Positions 15,801 to 24,914 of a DNA stretch of 64,000 nt are shown here, one piece after another. The notes beneath the pieces are model-generated. The model made no database searches, was not told the origin of the DNA, and saw only the letters and a list, made by a program, of their open reading frames with translations. Position 1 is the stretch's first letter. Each line of letters starts with the position of its first letter. The position numbers were made by a program, and so were the translations under genes. The DNA lies in assembly GCF_001639745.1 (NCBI RefSeq), contig NZ_LTAX01000007.1:1-64000 (forward strand), read 5' to 3'. The DNA comes from Marinomonas gallaica (GTDB taxonomy: Bacteria > Pseudomonadota > Gammaproteobacteria > Pseudomonadales > Marinomonadaceae).

Positions 15801-16961
15801 CTATACGTTACTAAACGTCTCATGTTGAAATACGATGTCTTCGCGGGTGATGTTGTTAATGTCTCGATGGCCAATGAAAGCCATGGTTAATTCTGCCTCT
15901 TGATGGAAAATGTCGAGCATTTTAGCGACACCTGCTTTACCCATTGCACCTAGGCCATAAACCATGGGGCGGCCCACCATGACACCTTTTGCGCCTAATG
16001 CTTTGGCGCGAATGATGTCTTGGCCGCTGCGAATGCCGCTGTCGAGCCATACATCAATCTGGTCACCAACGGCGGCAACGATTTCTGGTAGGGTGCTGAT
16101 AGATGAGCGAGCGCCGTCGAGTTGACGGCCACCGTGATTGGAAACGACGATGGCATCTGCGCCAAGTTTGACGCATTCTTTAGCGTCTTCCACTTCCATA
16201 ATGCCTTTGATGATTAATGGACCTTCCCATACGTCACGGAAATAACGAATATCTTCCCAGCTAAGCTTTGGGTCAAACGAGCTGGCAGTCCACTTCATTA
16301 AGTCGTGCATATCATCGACGCCCGTGGCACAGCCTTGAATATTGCCGAATGCTCGGTTGTCAGTTTTTAGCATGCCCAATGCCCAGCGGGGGCGACGAGC
16401 AATGTCAACAATATTAGGCAAGGTCAGCTTGGGCGGTGCCGTCATACCATTACGATGATCAGCGTGGCGGCGGCCAATCATTTGCAGGTCAAGCGTTACG
16501 ACGAGGGCTGAACAGCCAACGGCTTGCGCTCGATCAATCAGCTTTTTAGTGAATGCGCGATCTTTCTGTACGTATAGCTGAAACCAAAATGATTGCGTGG
16601 TTTTTGCGGCGACGGCTTCAATTGAGCAGATACTCATCGTTGATAACGTAAACGGCACACCAAATTCTTCAGCGGCTTGCGCGGCAAGGATCTCTCCATC
16701 TGGGTGCTGCATTCCCAGTAAACCGACAGGTGCTAAAGCCAATGGCATTTTTACGTCATGACCGACCATGGTGGTTTTGAGTGAGCGCGGTTCTAAGTCT
16801 CGTGCCACACGTTGACGAAATAGGATGCGATGAAAGTCAGACGAATTCAGTTCCAGCGTTTGTTGCGTCCATGACCCCGACTCACAGTATCCCTGAAACA
16901 TTTTTGGAACGCGTTTGTGATAAAGGTGCTGTAAGTCACTGAGTTCGCAAATGATGCTCAT
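15801..16961 (-). CDS. lldD: FMN-dependent L-lactate dehydrogenase (alpha-hydroxy acid oxidase family)
   Basis: A 386-residue TIM-barrel flavoenzyme that oxidises L-lactate (or a related 2-hydroxy acid) to the keto acid. The catalytic block VSNHGGRQLDGARSS carries the active-site His and substrate-binding Arg, and DSGIRSGQDI plus GVMVGRPMVYG form the FMN phosphate site; LAPVGLLGMQHPDGE is the N-terminal FMN loop. Length fits LldD. There is no lactate permease or LldR next to it, so mandelate- or glycolate-type substrates cannot be excluded. A reverse-strand AAGGAGTAATAAA sequence precedes the ATG at 16961, a good ribosome site. Confidence 0.9.
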   Translation of the reverse strand: MSIICELSDLQHLYHKRVPKMFQGYCESGSWTQQTLELNSSDFHRILFRQRVARDLEPRSLKTTMVGHDVKMPLALAPVGLLGMQHPDGEILAAQAAEEFGVPFTLSTMSICSIEAVAAKTTQSFWFQLYVQKDRAFTKKLIDRAQAVGCSALVVTLDLQMIGRRHADHRNGMTAPPKLTLPNIVDIARRPRWALGMLKTDNRAFGNIQGCATGVDDMHDLMKWTASSFDPKLSWEDIRYFRDVWEGPLIIKGIMEVEDAKECVKLGADAIVVSNHGGRQLDGARSSISTLPEIVAAVGDQIDVWLDSGIRSGQDIIRAKALGAKGVMVGRPMVYGLGAMGKAGVAKMLDIFHQEAELTMAFIGHRDINNITREDIVFQHETFSNV

Positions 16962-17183
16962 TTTATTACTCCTTAAAATGAATGCATGTGCAGATAAGAC
17001 GAATGCCGCCTAGATGCTTAAATCGGGGCATTTAAATTCCATAATAACAGTTCTGCTAGGGGGATTTGTATTAGACGAAACGCTGATAGCAAGGCTTATT
17101 CAGTAAAACGCAGCTTTGCTCACATTTCTGCAACCTCAACCTGATAAAAATTAGCTTAACGAATAAATTTGAAAGGTAACACT

Positions 17184-18167
17184 ATGGAGCGCTCCGTTTT
17201 ATTGGATCTACTTCGTATTGCCGCCATTGTATTGGTCTTCGTGGCGCACTTCGGCCAGCTTTTAGATACTCAAGCGGGAACGTTTTTTGGTATCAAAAAC
17301 TTCTACTACGTCAGCTTAGGTGGGGTAGGGGTAACCCTATTTTTGGTGCTATCCGGTGTGTTAGCGGGTTTGACGGACATGCAGCGACCTATTTTTTATC
17401 CAACGTATTTATTCAAAAAAGTACTGCGTATTTATCCGTTATATTGGATGACGATACCCCTTTCTATGTTGGGTTATGTGCTTAATGGGTTGATGATGGA
17501 TGGAACTTGGATAACGCTATTCCCTAATGGTTTTGTTCAAGATATTTCTGGCAGCCTGACAGGTTTTTATGCATTTATGGGACTGTGGGGTGGACCTTAC
17601 AACCCGCCAAGTTGGTTTATAGCGCTGATTATGACCTTATACGTGGTCTTTCCTGTAATGGCGTATTTTATGCATCGGGTACCTAATGTCACTCTTCTGA
17701 GCTTGCTCATTATCAGTCTGTTGAGTCGTTGGTATGTGGGGCAGTATGGCGTTCCGTTTGTACCAAGTAACTGGTTTGATGATATCGAAAACTGGGCATA
17801 TCGATTGTACGGCTTTATGCCTGGACGGCCGGGGGACTGGTTTGTTTTGTGTCGTCTATTTGAGTTTGGGCTCGGGGTTTGGTTAGCGCTAACGTTAACA
17901 TCCAAGGTGTGGGCTGTTTTTAATGGCTTACCTCACTGGCTTAAGCGTCCTATTGGCGTCTTAAGTGATTTGTCCTTCCCTTTATTTTTGCTGCATTACC
18001 CATTCTTGTTTCTGGTTGTCTGGCTATCAGAATTAGGCATGAACGTCAGTGTTGCCATTATGATTTTGATAGCGCTATTACTGCTAATAGCGCTTTATGT
18101 TCAAAGTATTGACAACAAAATACCTCGTAAAGCATGGCTGGCTAGAATGAATCGAAAACGTCATTAG
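17184..18167 (+). CDS. Acyltransferase 3 family membrane protein
   Basis: A 327-residue inner-membrane protein with about ten hydrophobic segments. It opens with the family pattern LDLLRIAAIVLVFVAHFG, where the His is the conserved catalytic residue, and LFLVLSGVLAG follows. Such proteins O-acetylate or O-acylate cell-surface sugars using acyl groups carried across the membrane. No neighbouring polysaccharide genes indicate the substrate. The frame begins at a TTG at 17169, but the ATG at 17184 has GAAAGG seven bases upstream. Family secure, substrate unknown. Confidence 0.88.
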   Translation: MERSVLLDLLRIAAIVLVFVAHFGQLLDTQAGTFFGIKNFYYVSLGGVGVTLFLVLSGVLAGLTDMQRPIFYPTYLFKKVLRIYPLYWMTIPLSMLGYVLNGLMMDGTWITLFPNGFVQDISGSLTGFYAFMGLWGGPYNPPSWFIALIMTLYVVFPVMAYFMHRVPNVTLLSLLIISLLSRWYVGQYGVPFVPSNWFDDIENWAYRLYGFMPGRPGDWFVLCRLFEFGLGVWLALTLTSKVWAVFNGLPHWLKRPIGVLSDLSFPLFLLHYPFLFLVVWLSELGMNVSVAIMILIALLLLIALYVQSIDNKIPRKAWLARMNRKRH

Positions 18168-18281
18168 CGCCCCCGCGCCATTCGCTTATGCCAATAATGG
18201 ATAGCAATTTCACAATTTTGGATGCTTAACATGGGCTAGTAAGCATTAGACTTAAATTGTTTAGCGAATAAACAAATATCT

Positions 18282-18299
18282 TTGAGAATAGATTCTCAA
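18282..18299. promoter_or_regulatory. Perfect palindrome upstream of the AraC-type regulator
   Basis: TTGAGAAT (18282-18289) and ATTCTCAA (18292-18299) are perfect inverse copies with a 2-bp spacer, 40 bp before the ATG. The halves resemble Fur box elements (7-1-7), but the spacer is one base too long for that model. Confidence 0.5.
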
Positions 18300-18338
18300 T
18301 CCTAGGATCAATAAAAATAATTACATTAGGGGTTGGAT

Positions 18339-19298
18339 ATGACAATTTGTCTAACAGTATGTGACCATAAAGCCAGTGGTATTTCTGCCCAGTCCGTGTC
18401 GAGCTACTTAATCAGTAAACGCTTTGGCGAACATCAGCTAATTCTAGGTGCGTCTTCCTCTTCGCAGGCAGACATCAAGTTTAAAGGCTTTGGCGAACTG
18501 TCGATTTCAGAGCATACATTCGGTTGTGCGGTACAAATGCATACGCCAATGATGTCAGATACGTATCACCTGCAAGTAATGTTAAGTGGTCAAAGTAAAG
18601 TACATTGTAACGGTACGACACAGCATCTAAATACTGGGGATGCGTTGATCGTACCGCCGCGCGCTTCTTTAATTAGCGACTACTCTGAAGATTGTCGCAA
18701 GCTGATCATCCGTATTCCTGCAGAGTTTATGATGCAAACGGCCCGGGAATTTGGTTATCACATGAACCACGACCGGATTCATTTTTGTTTTCAAAAACAG
18801 CCTTTGCCAACATCGGGTTCTTTTATAAGTTTATTGGACGATATTTTGCAACAGCCACAAGGGCAGTTGTGCGAGCGGGGGCTGATGTATTACAGCAAAC
18901 TGTTGTGTAATGCTATTTTGGGCACATTCGAATGCAATCTTTGCCCAAGCCAAAGCGCTCAGCTATCTCAGCATCGTTACATTGAGCGTGTGCGAGATTA
19001 TGTGTTGAGTCATATCACCAGTGACATATCCGTGGATGAGCTGGCTGAACTGTGTCAAATAAGTCGCAAGTCTCTATACAATTTGTTTGAGCGAGAAACG
19101 GGGTTAACACCGTCTACCTACGTACGTTGTTTGAAACTTGAAAGTATTCATTCTGAGCTGAGTCAAAATCAGAGTATTCGCAATGTAACGGAAGTGGCGC
19201 TTAAGTATGGCTTTACCAATTTGGGGCGTTTCTCTGCACAATATCGTGATCATATTGGTGAGCTTCCTTCCCATACGCTTCGCAGCGTCGCGTGTTAA
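18339..19298 (+). CDS. AraC/XylS-family transcriptional regulator
   Basis: A 319-residue regulator with an N-terminal cupin-like sensing domain (about 30-200; GDALIVPPRA is the strand after the cupin core) and a C-terminal double helix-turn-helix (about 215-315: ISVDELAELCQISRKSLYNLF and VALKYGFTNLGRFSAQYR). The layout resembles activators of aromatic-acid catabolism and uptake genes. It converges on a DcaP-like porin gene with a shared terminator. Start: AGGGG lies seven bases before the ATG at 18339, better than the TTG at 18333. Target genes and effector are not indicated. Confidence 0.9.
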   Translation: MTICLTVCDHKASGISAQSVSSYLISKRFGEHQLILGASSSSQADIKFKGFGELSISEHTFGCAVQMHTPMMSDTYHLQVMLSGQSKVHCNGTTQHLNTGDALIVPPRASLISDYSEDCRKLIIRIPAEFMMQTAREFGYHMNHDRIHFCFQKQPLPTSGSFISLLDDILQQPQGQLCERGLMYYSKLLCNAILGTFECNLCPSQSAQLSQHRYIERVRDYVLSHITSDISVDELAELCQISRKSLYNLFERETGLTPSTYVRCLKLESIHSELSQNQSIRNVTEVALKYGFTNLGRFSAQYRDHIGELPSHTLRSVAC

Positions 19299-19320
19299 AA
19301 TGGTTGGTTAGCAGAGCAAA

Positions 19321-19356
19321 AAGATAACCCTAGCAAGGGGAAGCTCGGGTTATCTT
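19321..19356. terminator. Bidirectional terminator between the AraC and porin genes
   Basis: AAGATAACCC (19321-19330) and GGGTTATCTT (19347-19356) form a perfect 10-bp stem between two convergent genes. Confidence 0.8.
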
Positions 19357-19369
19357 CGTACATTTTAAC

Positions 19370-20452
19370 TTAGAATTTATACATCGCCATTAGCTCAACT
19401 TGTGAACCCGCTGGGCGTGCCGAGGTTCCTTGTGAGCTTGGTGGGCGATTGGCTGCATTTTGGTCACGCAGTTCAATACCGAGCTCAACTTGAGGGAGAT
19501 AGGTATAAATCATATTGAGCGTCGTTTGCTGAAGGGTGGCTTCGGACAAGGCTGACTTGTCTGAATGCACTTGGCCATAACGCAGGTTAGCACGAAGCTT
19601 GTCAGAAAATTTATGACCAATACCAGCACTGAAGCCTGTTAGTGTAACCATGTCACCATTGCTATCGACTTCTGTTACACCTGATGGGCCTGTGTTACCC
19701 AAGTAACCCCAGCCAGCATAAACGCCTGCGCCTTCACCTGTAAAAGCACTTAAGCTCAAAGACGTATCACCAAACTTTAGCTTCGAGGCTAATGAAATAG
19801 CTACCCCATAATCTGATTGATCGTCCGAATCAACGGTAGGTGTGGTATCCACTTCACGACCCGTTAAGGCTACGTTAAAAGCATGACCACTTTGAGTTCT
19901 TCGTGTATAGGCAACGACAGCATCTGGCACATCGGCATTGGAGTACACGGGATCTTGAAGTGTGAAGCGCCAGCCATTAGTGGTGTAATGTACAACTAGA
20001 TCAGGGCGAACAGGTGCACCGTTGCCCGCAATCGTACCAATGCCTAGGCCCCAAAAGTTGATCATTTCTGTATCAAATGGCGCATTGGCGTAAAACTGCC
20101 CATTCCAAGTTTGACCCACGGTGACGTTGTCGATGTTGATGTAAGCGTGACGTAAGCGCCAAGCGTAGCTGCTGTCGCTTGAGGTATTATTATCCCAGAA
20201 ATCGCCTTCAATAAAGCCTCGCACTTTATGGCCTTCAACCATGCTAGATGTGCCTAAGTTAAAGCGCGACTGACGTACGCTACCTTCTACGGTATTTTTG
20301 CCATCATCAGGTCGATCGAATACGGTTTCAGCTTTTAAATAGCCGCCAACGTTAAATTTTGTGCCGTTAAACTCACCCAGTTCAACCGCTAAAACCTGTG
20401 ACGAAAGACCCGCTGCTAATACCGCTAACGCTACTTTTGTTTTAATCATCAT
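19370..20452 (-). CDS. DcaP-like trimeric outer-membrane porin
   Basis: A 360-residue outer-membrane beta-barrel with a signal peptide (ALAVLAAGLSSQVLA, cut near residue 23), alternating amphipathic strands and a C-terminal aromatic (MAMYKF, ending in F), as the BAM machinery recognises. KFNVGGYLKAETVFD, RQSRFNLGT and EGDFWD are typical of DcaP-type porins, which take up dicarboxylic and aromatic acids. DcaP N-terminal coiled coils are absent here. The two leading Met codons make the exact start uncertain by one residue. Convergent with the AraC regulator. Substrate unknown. Confidence 0.85.
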   Translation of the reverse strand: MMIKTKVALAVLAAGLSSQVLAVELGEFNGTKFNVGGYLKAETVFDRPDDGKNTVEGSVRQSRFNLGTSSMVEGHKVRGFIEGDFWDNNTSSDSSYAWRLRHAYINIDNVTVGQTWNGQFYANAPFDTEMINFWGLGIGTIAGNGAPVRPDLVVHYTTNGWRFTLQDPVYSNADVPDAVVAYTRRTQSGHAFNVALTGREVDTTPTVDSDDQSDYGVAISLASKLKFGDTSLSLSAFTGEGAGVYAGWGYLGNTGPSGVTEVDSNGDMVTLTGFSAGIGHKFSDKLRANLRYGQVHSDKSALSEATLQQTTLNMIYTYLPQVELGIELRDQNAANRPPSSQGTSARPAGSQVELMAMYKF

Positions 20453-20744
20453 ACTTTTAAAGCCTTCGTTATTATCATTGTTAAAGGTAAATTTACTATC
20501 GCAAAGGCCTTGGAGATTCGATATTCAAATAGTGTAATCTTTGTACATTGTGCAAAAAATTAGTCTGGTATCAGGTTGATAAATATAATTTATGCCAGCT
20601 TTTAGGGCTGATGGTACTTGCGCAGTATTTCTAGTGATGGATCAAAAATTGTGCAGTTGTAACATAAAGTGATGATTTGGTGCGCTATAAAGGTAGCGAG
20701 GTAAAAAACCTATTTACGAATACTTTTATTTGGAGCGTGTTGCT

Positions 20745-20993
20745 ATGTCAGTACAGTCTATTGAGTTTGAAGGAGCGGATATTCGAGTCGCGGAATTACA
20801 AACTGGGCGTTACTTCAATAAAGCCGATTTGTTACGTGTTGCAGGAAAGGCGCCAGGTCAAGAAACGGAGTGTCAATATCTGGATATTCTAGAGGCGTCA
20901 AAATTAGTTGGTGTGGAAAAAGAAAATTTACTTAATGCAATGCAGCTTTGGGCGCCGCATTTATGTCATAGCGGAATGGTCGAGTTACACTGA
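20745..20993 (+). CDS. Small conserved-looking hypothetical protein (82 aa)
   Basis: An 82-residue acidic soluble protein, with no signal peptide or membrane span. GGAG lies nine bases before the ATG at 20745 and a strong terminator follows, so it is a well-formed single-gene unit. RYFNKADLLRVAGK and YLDILEASKLVGVEKENLL look like two short helical segments, faintly like the DNA-binding parts of phage-type anti-repressors, but I cannot assign a family. Confidence 0.75.
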   Translation: MSVQSIEFEGADIRVAELQTGRYFNKADLLRVAGKAPGQETECQYLDILEASKLVGVEKENLLNAMQLWAPHLCHSGMVELH

Positions 20994-21017
20994 TTCTGTA
21001 ATGTTAAAGCAGCAGCT

Positions 21018-21047
21018 AAAAGCGCATAGCAGTATGCGCTTTTTTTT
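21018..21047 (+). terminator. Rho-independent terminator after the 82-aa gene
   Basis: AAAAGCGCATA (21018-21028) pairs with TATGCGCTTTT (21033-21043) around a GCAG loop and runs into eight T residues. Confidence 0.9.
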
Positions 21048-21216
21048 GTGACTGATTGACGGCTTAAGAGTCTGCACTCAGTTATTGGCCTGCAACTCTA
21101 TTTTGGCACAATTCTTTCATGTCTTTAGGCAAAAACTGGGCCATATCGTATCGCCTCATACGGGGTAATGTGCGAAAATGACCATTTAGTCAAGTTCCTG
21201 CCGAAAAGAGGTTTCC

Positions 21217-21843
21217 ATGAGCGTTCATGAAATTCGTCACCCCCTAGTTCAACATAAAATTGGCTTGATGCGTAATCAGAAGATGAGCACACGTGGCTTT
21301 CGTTTACTTGCATCTGAAGTGGGTAATTTGTTGACCTATGAAGCAACAAAAGATCTAGAGCTTGAAGACTACGAGCAAGATGGTTGGTGTGGTCCAACTA
21401 CGTGTCAGCGTATTCGGGGCAAGAAAATTACGGTCGTGCCGATTCTGCGTGCTGGCTTAGGCATGTTAGACGGCGTGCTGGAATTGATCCCAAGCGCAAA
21501 AATTAGCGTGGTAGGCATTTACCGTGACGAAGAAACGCTTGAGCCTGTGAGCTACTTCGATAAGCTTGCCAGCGATATTGATCAGCGTATGTCGTTAGTT
21601 GTGGATCCTATGTTGGCAACAGGTGGCTCTTTGATAGCGACCATTGACCTGCTTAAGAAAAATGGCTGTGACACCATTCGAGCGTTGGTGCTTGTGGCAG
21701 CCCCTGAAGGTATTAAGAAAGTTCAAGAAGCGCATCCTGATGTGGATATTTATACGGCCTCGATCGATAGCCATCTGAATGAGCAGGGGTACATTGTTCC
21801 AGGGTTAGGCGACGCTGGCGATAAAATCTTTGGCACTAAATAA
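21217..21843 (+). CDS. upp: Uracil phosphoribosyltransferase
   Basis: A 208-residue enzyme that makes UMP from uracil and PRPP in pyrimidine salvage. The PRPP-binding loop is [11 protein letters not shown] near residues 128-138 and the uracil-binding end is [18 protein letters not shown]. Length equals E. coli Upp. An AGAGG site precedes the ATG. It is followed 18 bp later by uraA, and the two form the classic uracil uptake and salvage operon. Confidence 0.97.
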   Translation: MSVHEIRHPLVQHKIGLMRNQKMSTRGFRLLASEVGNLLTYEATKDLELEDYEQDGWCGPTTCQRIRGKKITVVPILRAGLGMLDGVLELIPSAKISVVGIYRDEETLEPVSYFDKLASDIDQRMSLVVDPMLATGGSLIATIDLLKKNGCDTIRALVLVAAPEGIKKVQEAHPDVDIYTASIDSHLNEQGYIVPGLGDAGDKIFGTK

Positions 21844-21861
21844 GAGAACGGTTCCCTTCAC

Positions 21862-23157
21862 ATGACAACTCAATCTGATAATTTACTAAGCGGTTGGCGC
21901 GTTATCTTGGCCGGTGCGCAGATGCTGTTTGTGGCATTTGGCTCATTGGTCCTTGTGCCGTTGATCACTGGGCTTAATCCAAGTGTGGCATTGTTCACCG
22001 CGGGCCTAGGCACATTGATTTTCCAGCTGTGCACAAAGCGTAGTATGCCTGTATTTCTTGGCTCTTCCTTTGCGTTTATTGCGCCAATTATTTTCGCTGT
22101 GGAAACGTGGGGGCAAGCCGCGACGATGGGGGCACTTTTCTGTGCTGGTTTAGTTTACGTGCTGCTCTCTATTTTGGTTGCACTGCGCGGACCTGGCTTC
22201 TTACATCGTTTGTTGCCACCCGTGGTGACAGGTCCAATTATTATGGTAATTGGTCTCGGCTTAGCGCCAGTAGCGGTTAACATGGCCTTGGGCAAAACGG
22301 GTGATGGTGCGGCACAATTGTTTCCATATATCGATGCGATTCTGGTGTCCATGCCAGCACTTTTGACAACGTTGCTCGTGGCGACGTATGCAAAAGGAGT
22401 TTTCCGTCTAGTCCCGATTATTGCGGGTGTGTTAGTGGGTTACATCGTTTCGCTATTAATGGGGATTGTGGACTTTACGCCTGTTCAACAAACGGGCTGG
22501 CTAAGCGTGCCTGGCTTTATCATGCCTGAGTTTCAGTTAGCAGCGATCTTGTTTATGTTACCTGTTGCGATTGCACCAGCGATTGAGCACGTCGGTGACG
22601 TATTGGCAATTGGCTCGATTACGGGTAAAGACTACGTTCGTAAGCCGGGTTTGCACCGTACGTTACTGGGGGATGGTCTTGCGACGTCTGCTGCCTCTTT
22701 GTTTGGCGGGCCACCTAATACGACTTACTCAGAAGTGACGGGGGCCGTCATGCTGACGAAAGCCTTTAATCCTGTCGTAATGACGTGGGCGGCGATATTT
22801 GCGATCAGTCTGGCTTTTATTGGTAAGTTCGGTTCTATCCTACAAACGATTCCAACCCCTGTGATGGGAGGGATTATGATTTTGCTGTTTGGCTCGATTG
22901 CTGGTGTTGGGATGAATATTCTGATCAAAGCGCGCGTGGACTTAGGGGCACAACGTAACCTTGTGATAGTGGCTGTTACGCTGGTATTTGGCATCGGCGG
23001 CATGACGCTTGGCTCGTCTGACTGGCATTTACAAGGTGTTAGTTTGTGTGGCTTAGTGGCGATTACGTTGAATTTGATTCTGCCTAAGGCGGATGAAACC
23101 AACGATCTGCATGAAGAGCAAGATGTTGTAGAAGAATTGCTACACCATAAAAAGTAG
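21862..23157 (+). CDS. uraA: Uracil:H+ symporter (NCS2 family)
   Basis: A 431-residue inner-membrane transporter with about 14 membrane segments. NCS2 signatures are present: PAIEHVGDVLAIG carries the conserved acidic and His residues of transmembrane segment 8, and FGGPPNTTYSEVTGAV and PTPVMGGIMILLFGSIAGVG follow. It brings in uracil for Upp, encoded just upstream. The ATG follows upp by 18 bp. A strong terminator ends the operon. Confidence 0.95.
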   Translation: MTTQSDNLLSGWRVILAGAQMLFVAFGSLVLVPLITGLNPSVALFTAGLGTLIFQLCTKRSMPVFLGSSFAFIAPIIFAVETWGQAATMGALFCAGLVYVLLSILVALRGPGFLHRLLPPVVTGPIIMVIGLGLAPVAVNMALGKTGDGAAQLFPYIDAILVSMPALLTTLLVATYAKGVFRLVPIIAGVLVGYIVSLLMGIVDFTPVQQTGWLSVPGFIMPEFQLAAILFMLPVAIAPAIEHVGDVLAIGSITGKDYVRKPGLHRTLLGDGLATSAASLFGGPPNTTYSEVTGAVMLTKAFNPVVMTWAAIFAISLAFIGKFGSILQTIPTPVMGGIMILLFGSIAGVGMNILIKARVDLGAQRNLVIVAVTLVFGIGGMTLGSSDWHLQGVSLCGLVAITLNLILPKADETNDLHEEQDVVEELLHHKK

Positions 23158-23167
23158 TTGGTTGTTT

Positions 23168-23209
23168 AAAAAAAAGGGGGAGACAATTGCTTGTCTCCCC
23201 CTTTTTTTT
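23168..23209. terminator. Strong (bidirectional) terminator after uraA
   Basis: Eight A, then GGGGGAGACAA (23176-23186), pair with TTGTCTCCCCC (23191-23201) followed by eight T. The symmetry suits both uraA and the convergent OmpA-like gene. Confidence 0.95.
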
Positions 23210-23217
23210 GGTGTTAA

Positions 23218-23871
23218 TTAATCAAACTGTAGTGCAGCGGGCAGTGCATTGGCGTTAGGTGAATTCTTATCCACGCTATAAATGCTCCAACGTTTTGCTT
23301 GCACCGTTTGTTCGCTGTAAAGCTCAGCGACAACGCGACGATTCTGTTCTCTTCCCATCGCTGTATCGTTCGAGGCAATAGGGCGGCTTTCACCATAACC
23401 AATACCTCGGACTCTGTTACGATCGATACCAAATTGGCGTATGACAACCAGTGCAATGGCGTTGGCTCGATTACGTGACAGTTCAATATTGTACTCTTCA
23501 CCACCCACGTTATCGGTATGGCCTTCAATAATGACCGTCGAGCTAGGGTTGGCGTACATGAAGTCTGCTAATTTTTGGATTTCAGGATAGTAGATGGGCT
23601 TCACATCAAACTTGCCTGTCTCAAAAAGCACTTCAAGGTTAATAGACTCTAAGTGTGTGGCCGTTGCAGGGCACCCATCATTGTCTACTTTTGCACCAAG
23701 CGTAGTTTCAGGACAAAAATCACGGATATTGATCACGCCATCTTTATCGTTATCGGCGATATTTGGTGGAAGAGTCGAACCATCATACAGTGGCTCACTG
23801 GCAATGCTGAAAGGAGCTAAAATAATGCCAGAGATGACAAATGCGTTTTTGGCCATTTTTGTTAGAGTCAT
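23218..23871 (-). CDS. OmpA-family protein with thrombospondin type-3 repeats
   Basis: A 217-residue exported protein: signal peptide (about 1-24), a calcium-binding TSP3-like segment (DNDKDGVINIRDFCP and KVDNDGCP, about 41-70), then an OmpA-like peptidoglycan-binding domain (about 78-190) with EGHTDNVGG and ELSRNRANAIALVV and the catalytically unrelated but binding-critical Asp and Arg. Such proteins tie the outer membrane to the cell wall. There is no N-terminal beta-barrel, and no lipobox is visible. GGGAAAC precedes the ATG at 23871. It stands alone. Confidence 0.9.
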   Translation of the reverse strand: MTLTKMAKNAFVISGIILAPFSIASEPLYDGSTLPPNIADNDKDGVINIRDFCPETTLGAKVDNDGCPATATHLESINLEVLFETGKFDVKPIYYPEIQKLADFMYANPSSTVIIEGHTDNVGGEEYNIELSRNRANAIALVVIRQFGIDRNRVRGIGYGESRPIASNDTAMGREQNRRVVAELYSEQTVQAKRWSIYSVDKNSPNANALPAALQFD

Positions 23872-23997
23872 TGCGGTTTCCCATGGTCCACTAATAGTTG
23901 TGATTAACTATAGGTCTAGAACCATGAATGTCTCTAGACCTAAAATGTTATCGAGGGACGTTAACGCTAAAAAAATGTAACAATATGTAATTTAGTG

Positions 23998-24420
23998 TTA
24001 CCAAGACCCTGTGTTTTGCATAGAAGCCCAAGGCTCTTGCTGCTCAAGAGAGCCATTTTTTTGTAATAATTCAATTGAAACGCCATTGGGATCTTTGACA
24101 AACGCCATATGTCCGTCACGAGGTGGACGTAAAATGGTGATTCCCATGTTCTGCAAGTTTTCACAAACCGCGTAAATATTGTCGACTTCAAATGCTAGGT
24201 GACCAAATTGATCGCCACCCGAATAAGTGCGGTCGTCCCAGTTGTGAGTTAGCTCTACTTCCGGAGCACCTTTCTCTGTTGCGTAGTAAATTAGAGAAAA
24301 CTGACCTTGTTCGCTATCATGGCGGCGTGTTTGTATAAGACCTAGCCCTTTTGTGTAAAACTCATGACTTGCTTCAGGGGTCGCCGTACGGATCATTGCG
24401 TGTAGGTATTTGATACTCAT
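23998..24420 (-). CDS. Glyoxalase I-like VOC protein, short Ni-type form
   Basis: A 140-residue VOC-family protein with four metal ligands in the order of E. coli GloA: H8 (LHAMIR), E56 (EVELTHN), H74 (FGHLAFE) and E116 (VSIELL). His as first ligand and the short length match the Ni-dependent bacterial lactoylglutathione lyase class. It ends about 15 residues beyond the usual C-terminus (SLEQQEPWASMQNTGSW). With the Zn-type enzyme at 6871-7395, the organism has two glyoxalase I classes. Cytosolic; reaction inferred from family. Confidence 0.88.
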   Translation of the reverse strand: MSIKYLHAMIRTATPEASHEFYTKGLGLIQTRRHDSEQGQFSLIYYATEKGAPEVELTHNWDDRTYSGGDQFGHLAFEVDNIYAVCENLQNMGITILRPPRDGHMAFVKDPNGVSIELLQKNGSLEQQEPWASMQNTGSW

Positions 24421-24512
24421 CTAATTTTCTCTCCCAATAAATAAAATTTCTTTTATGTTAGTGGAAGCTAGCTGCATGGGCAAAGCATCAAAAGATCTTA
24501 CGAGGACTTTCC

Positions 24513-24836
24513 TTAATCTTCCCAGACGTAGCGAATAGGTTCACCAAAGTCATCGTAAATGACTTTCTTTTGCGGTTTTCTTGGTTTGACTGATGGAATC
24601 GGCGCGGGCTTTTTGTCGGATTTACGTTGTTGAATGGCTGCGACAATATGATTTAGTGGGGTGCGTTCTTTTTTAGGCTCGATAAACCCCATGTTGCTCG
24701 TGTTATACTTGCCGTCTTGTAATCCAGAAGCGCCCATTTCGACTTGCTCTATCTCGCCTTGTTCGCGGATAAAGTTTTCGATCTGAGATTCGATTTCTTG
24801 TCGAGTTTGCGCCTTTGTCTTCGTTGATTTTGTCAT
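24513..24836 (-). CDS. Small hypothetical protein, basic/acidic, possibly SutA-like
   Basis: A 107-residue soluble protein: charged N-terminal helix (about 1-30, EIESQIENFIREQGEIEQV), a middle with MGFIEPKKERTP, and a Pro/Lys-rich stretch before IYDDFGEPIRYVWED. No family was recognised with confidence. The helix followed by 'I-E-x-V' is faintly reminiscent of SutA-type RNA polymerase-binding proteins, but the match is too weak to name it. It is transcribed away from yejK, 78 bp distant. Confidence 0.7.
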   Translation of the reverse strand: MTKSTKTKAQTRQEIESQIENFIREQGEIEQVEMGASGLQDGKYNTSNMGFIEPKKERTPLNHIVAAIQQRKSDKKPAPIPSVKPRKPQKKVIYDDFGEPIRYVWED

Positions 24837-24914
24837 AACGTCTGTTTCGAGCTTTGCCTCATTCGGCTTAAAGAAGAATTACAAACCAATCATACTAATA
24901 GTAAGAGGTTGCTA

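Noticed and set aside
18282..18299. Fur box
   Set aside because: The half-sites resemble Fur, but the 2-bp spacer does not fit the 7-1-7 model; called a palindrome only.
24513..24836. Naming the 107-residue protein SutA
   Set aside because: Only a short helix-plus-I/V pattern agrees; the acidic N-terminus and C-terminal end of SutA are missing.
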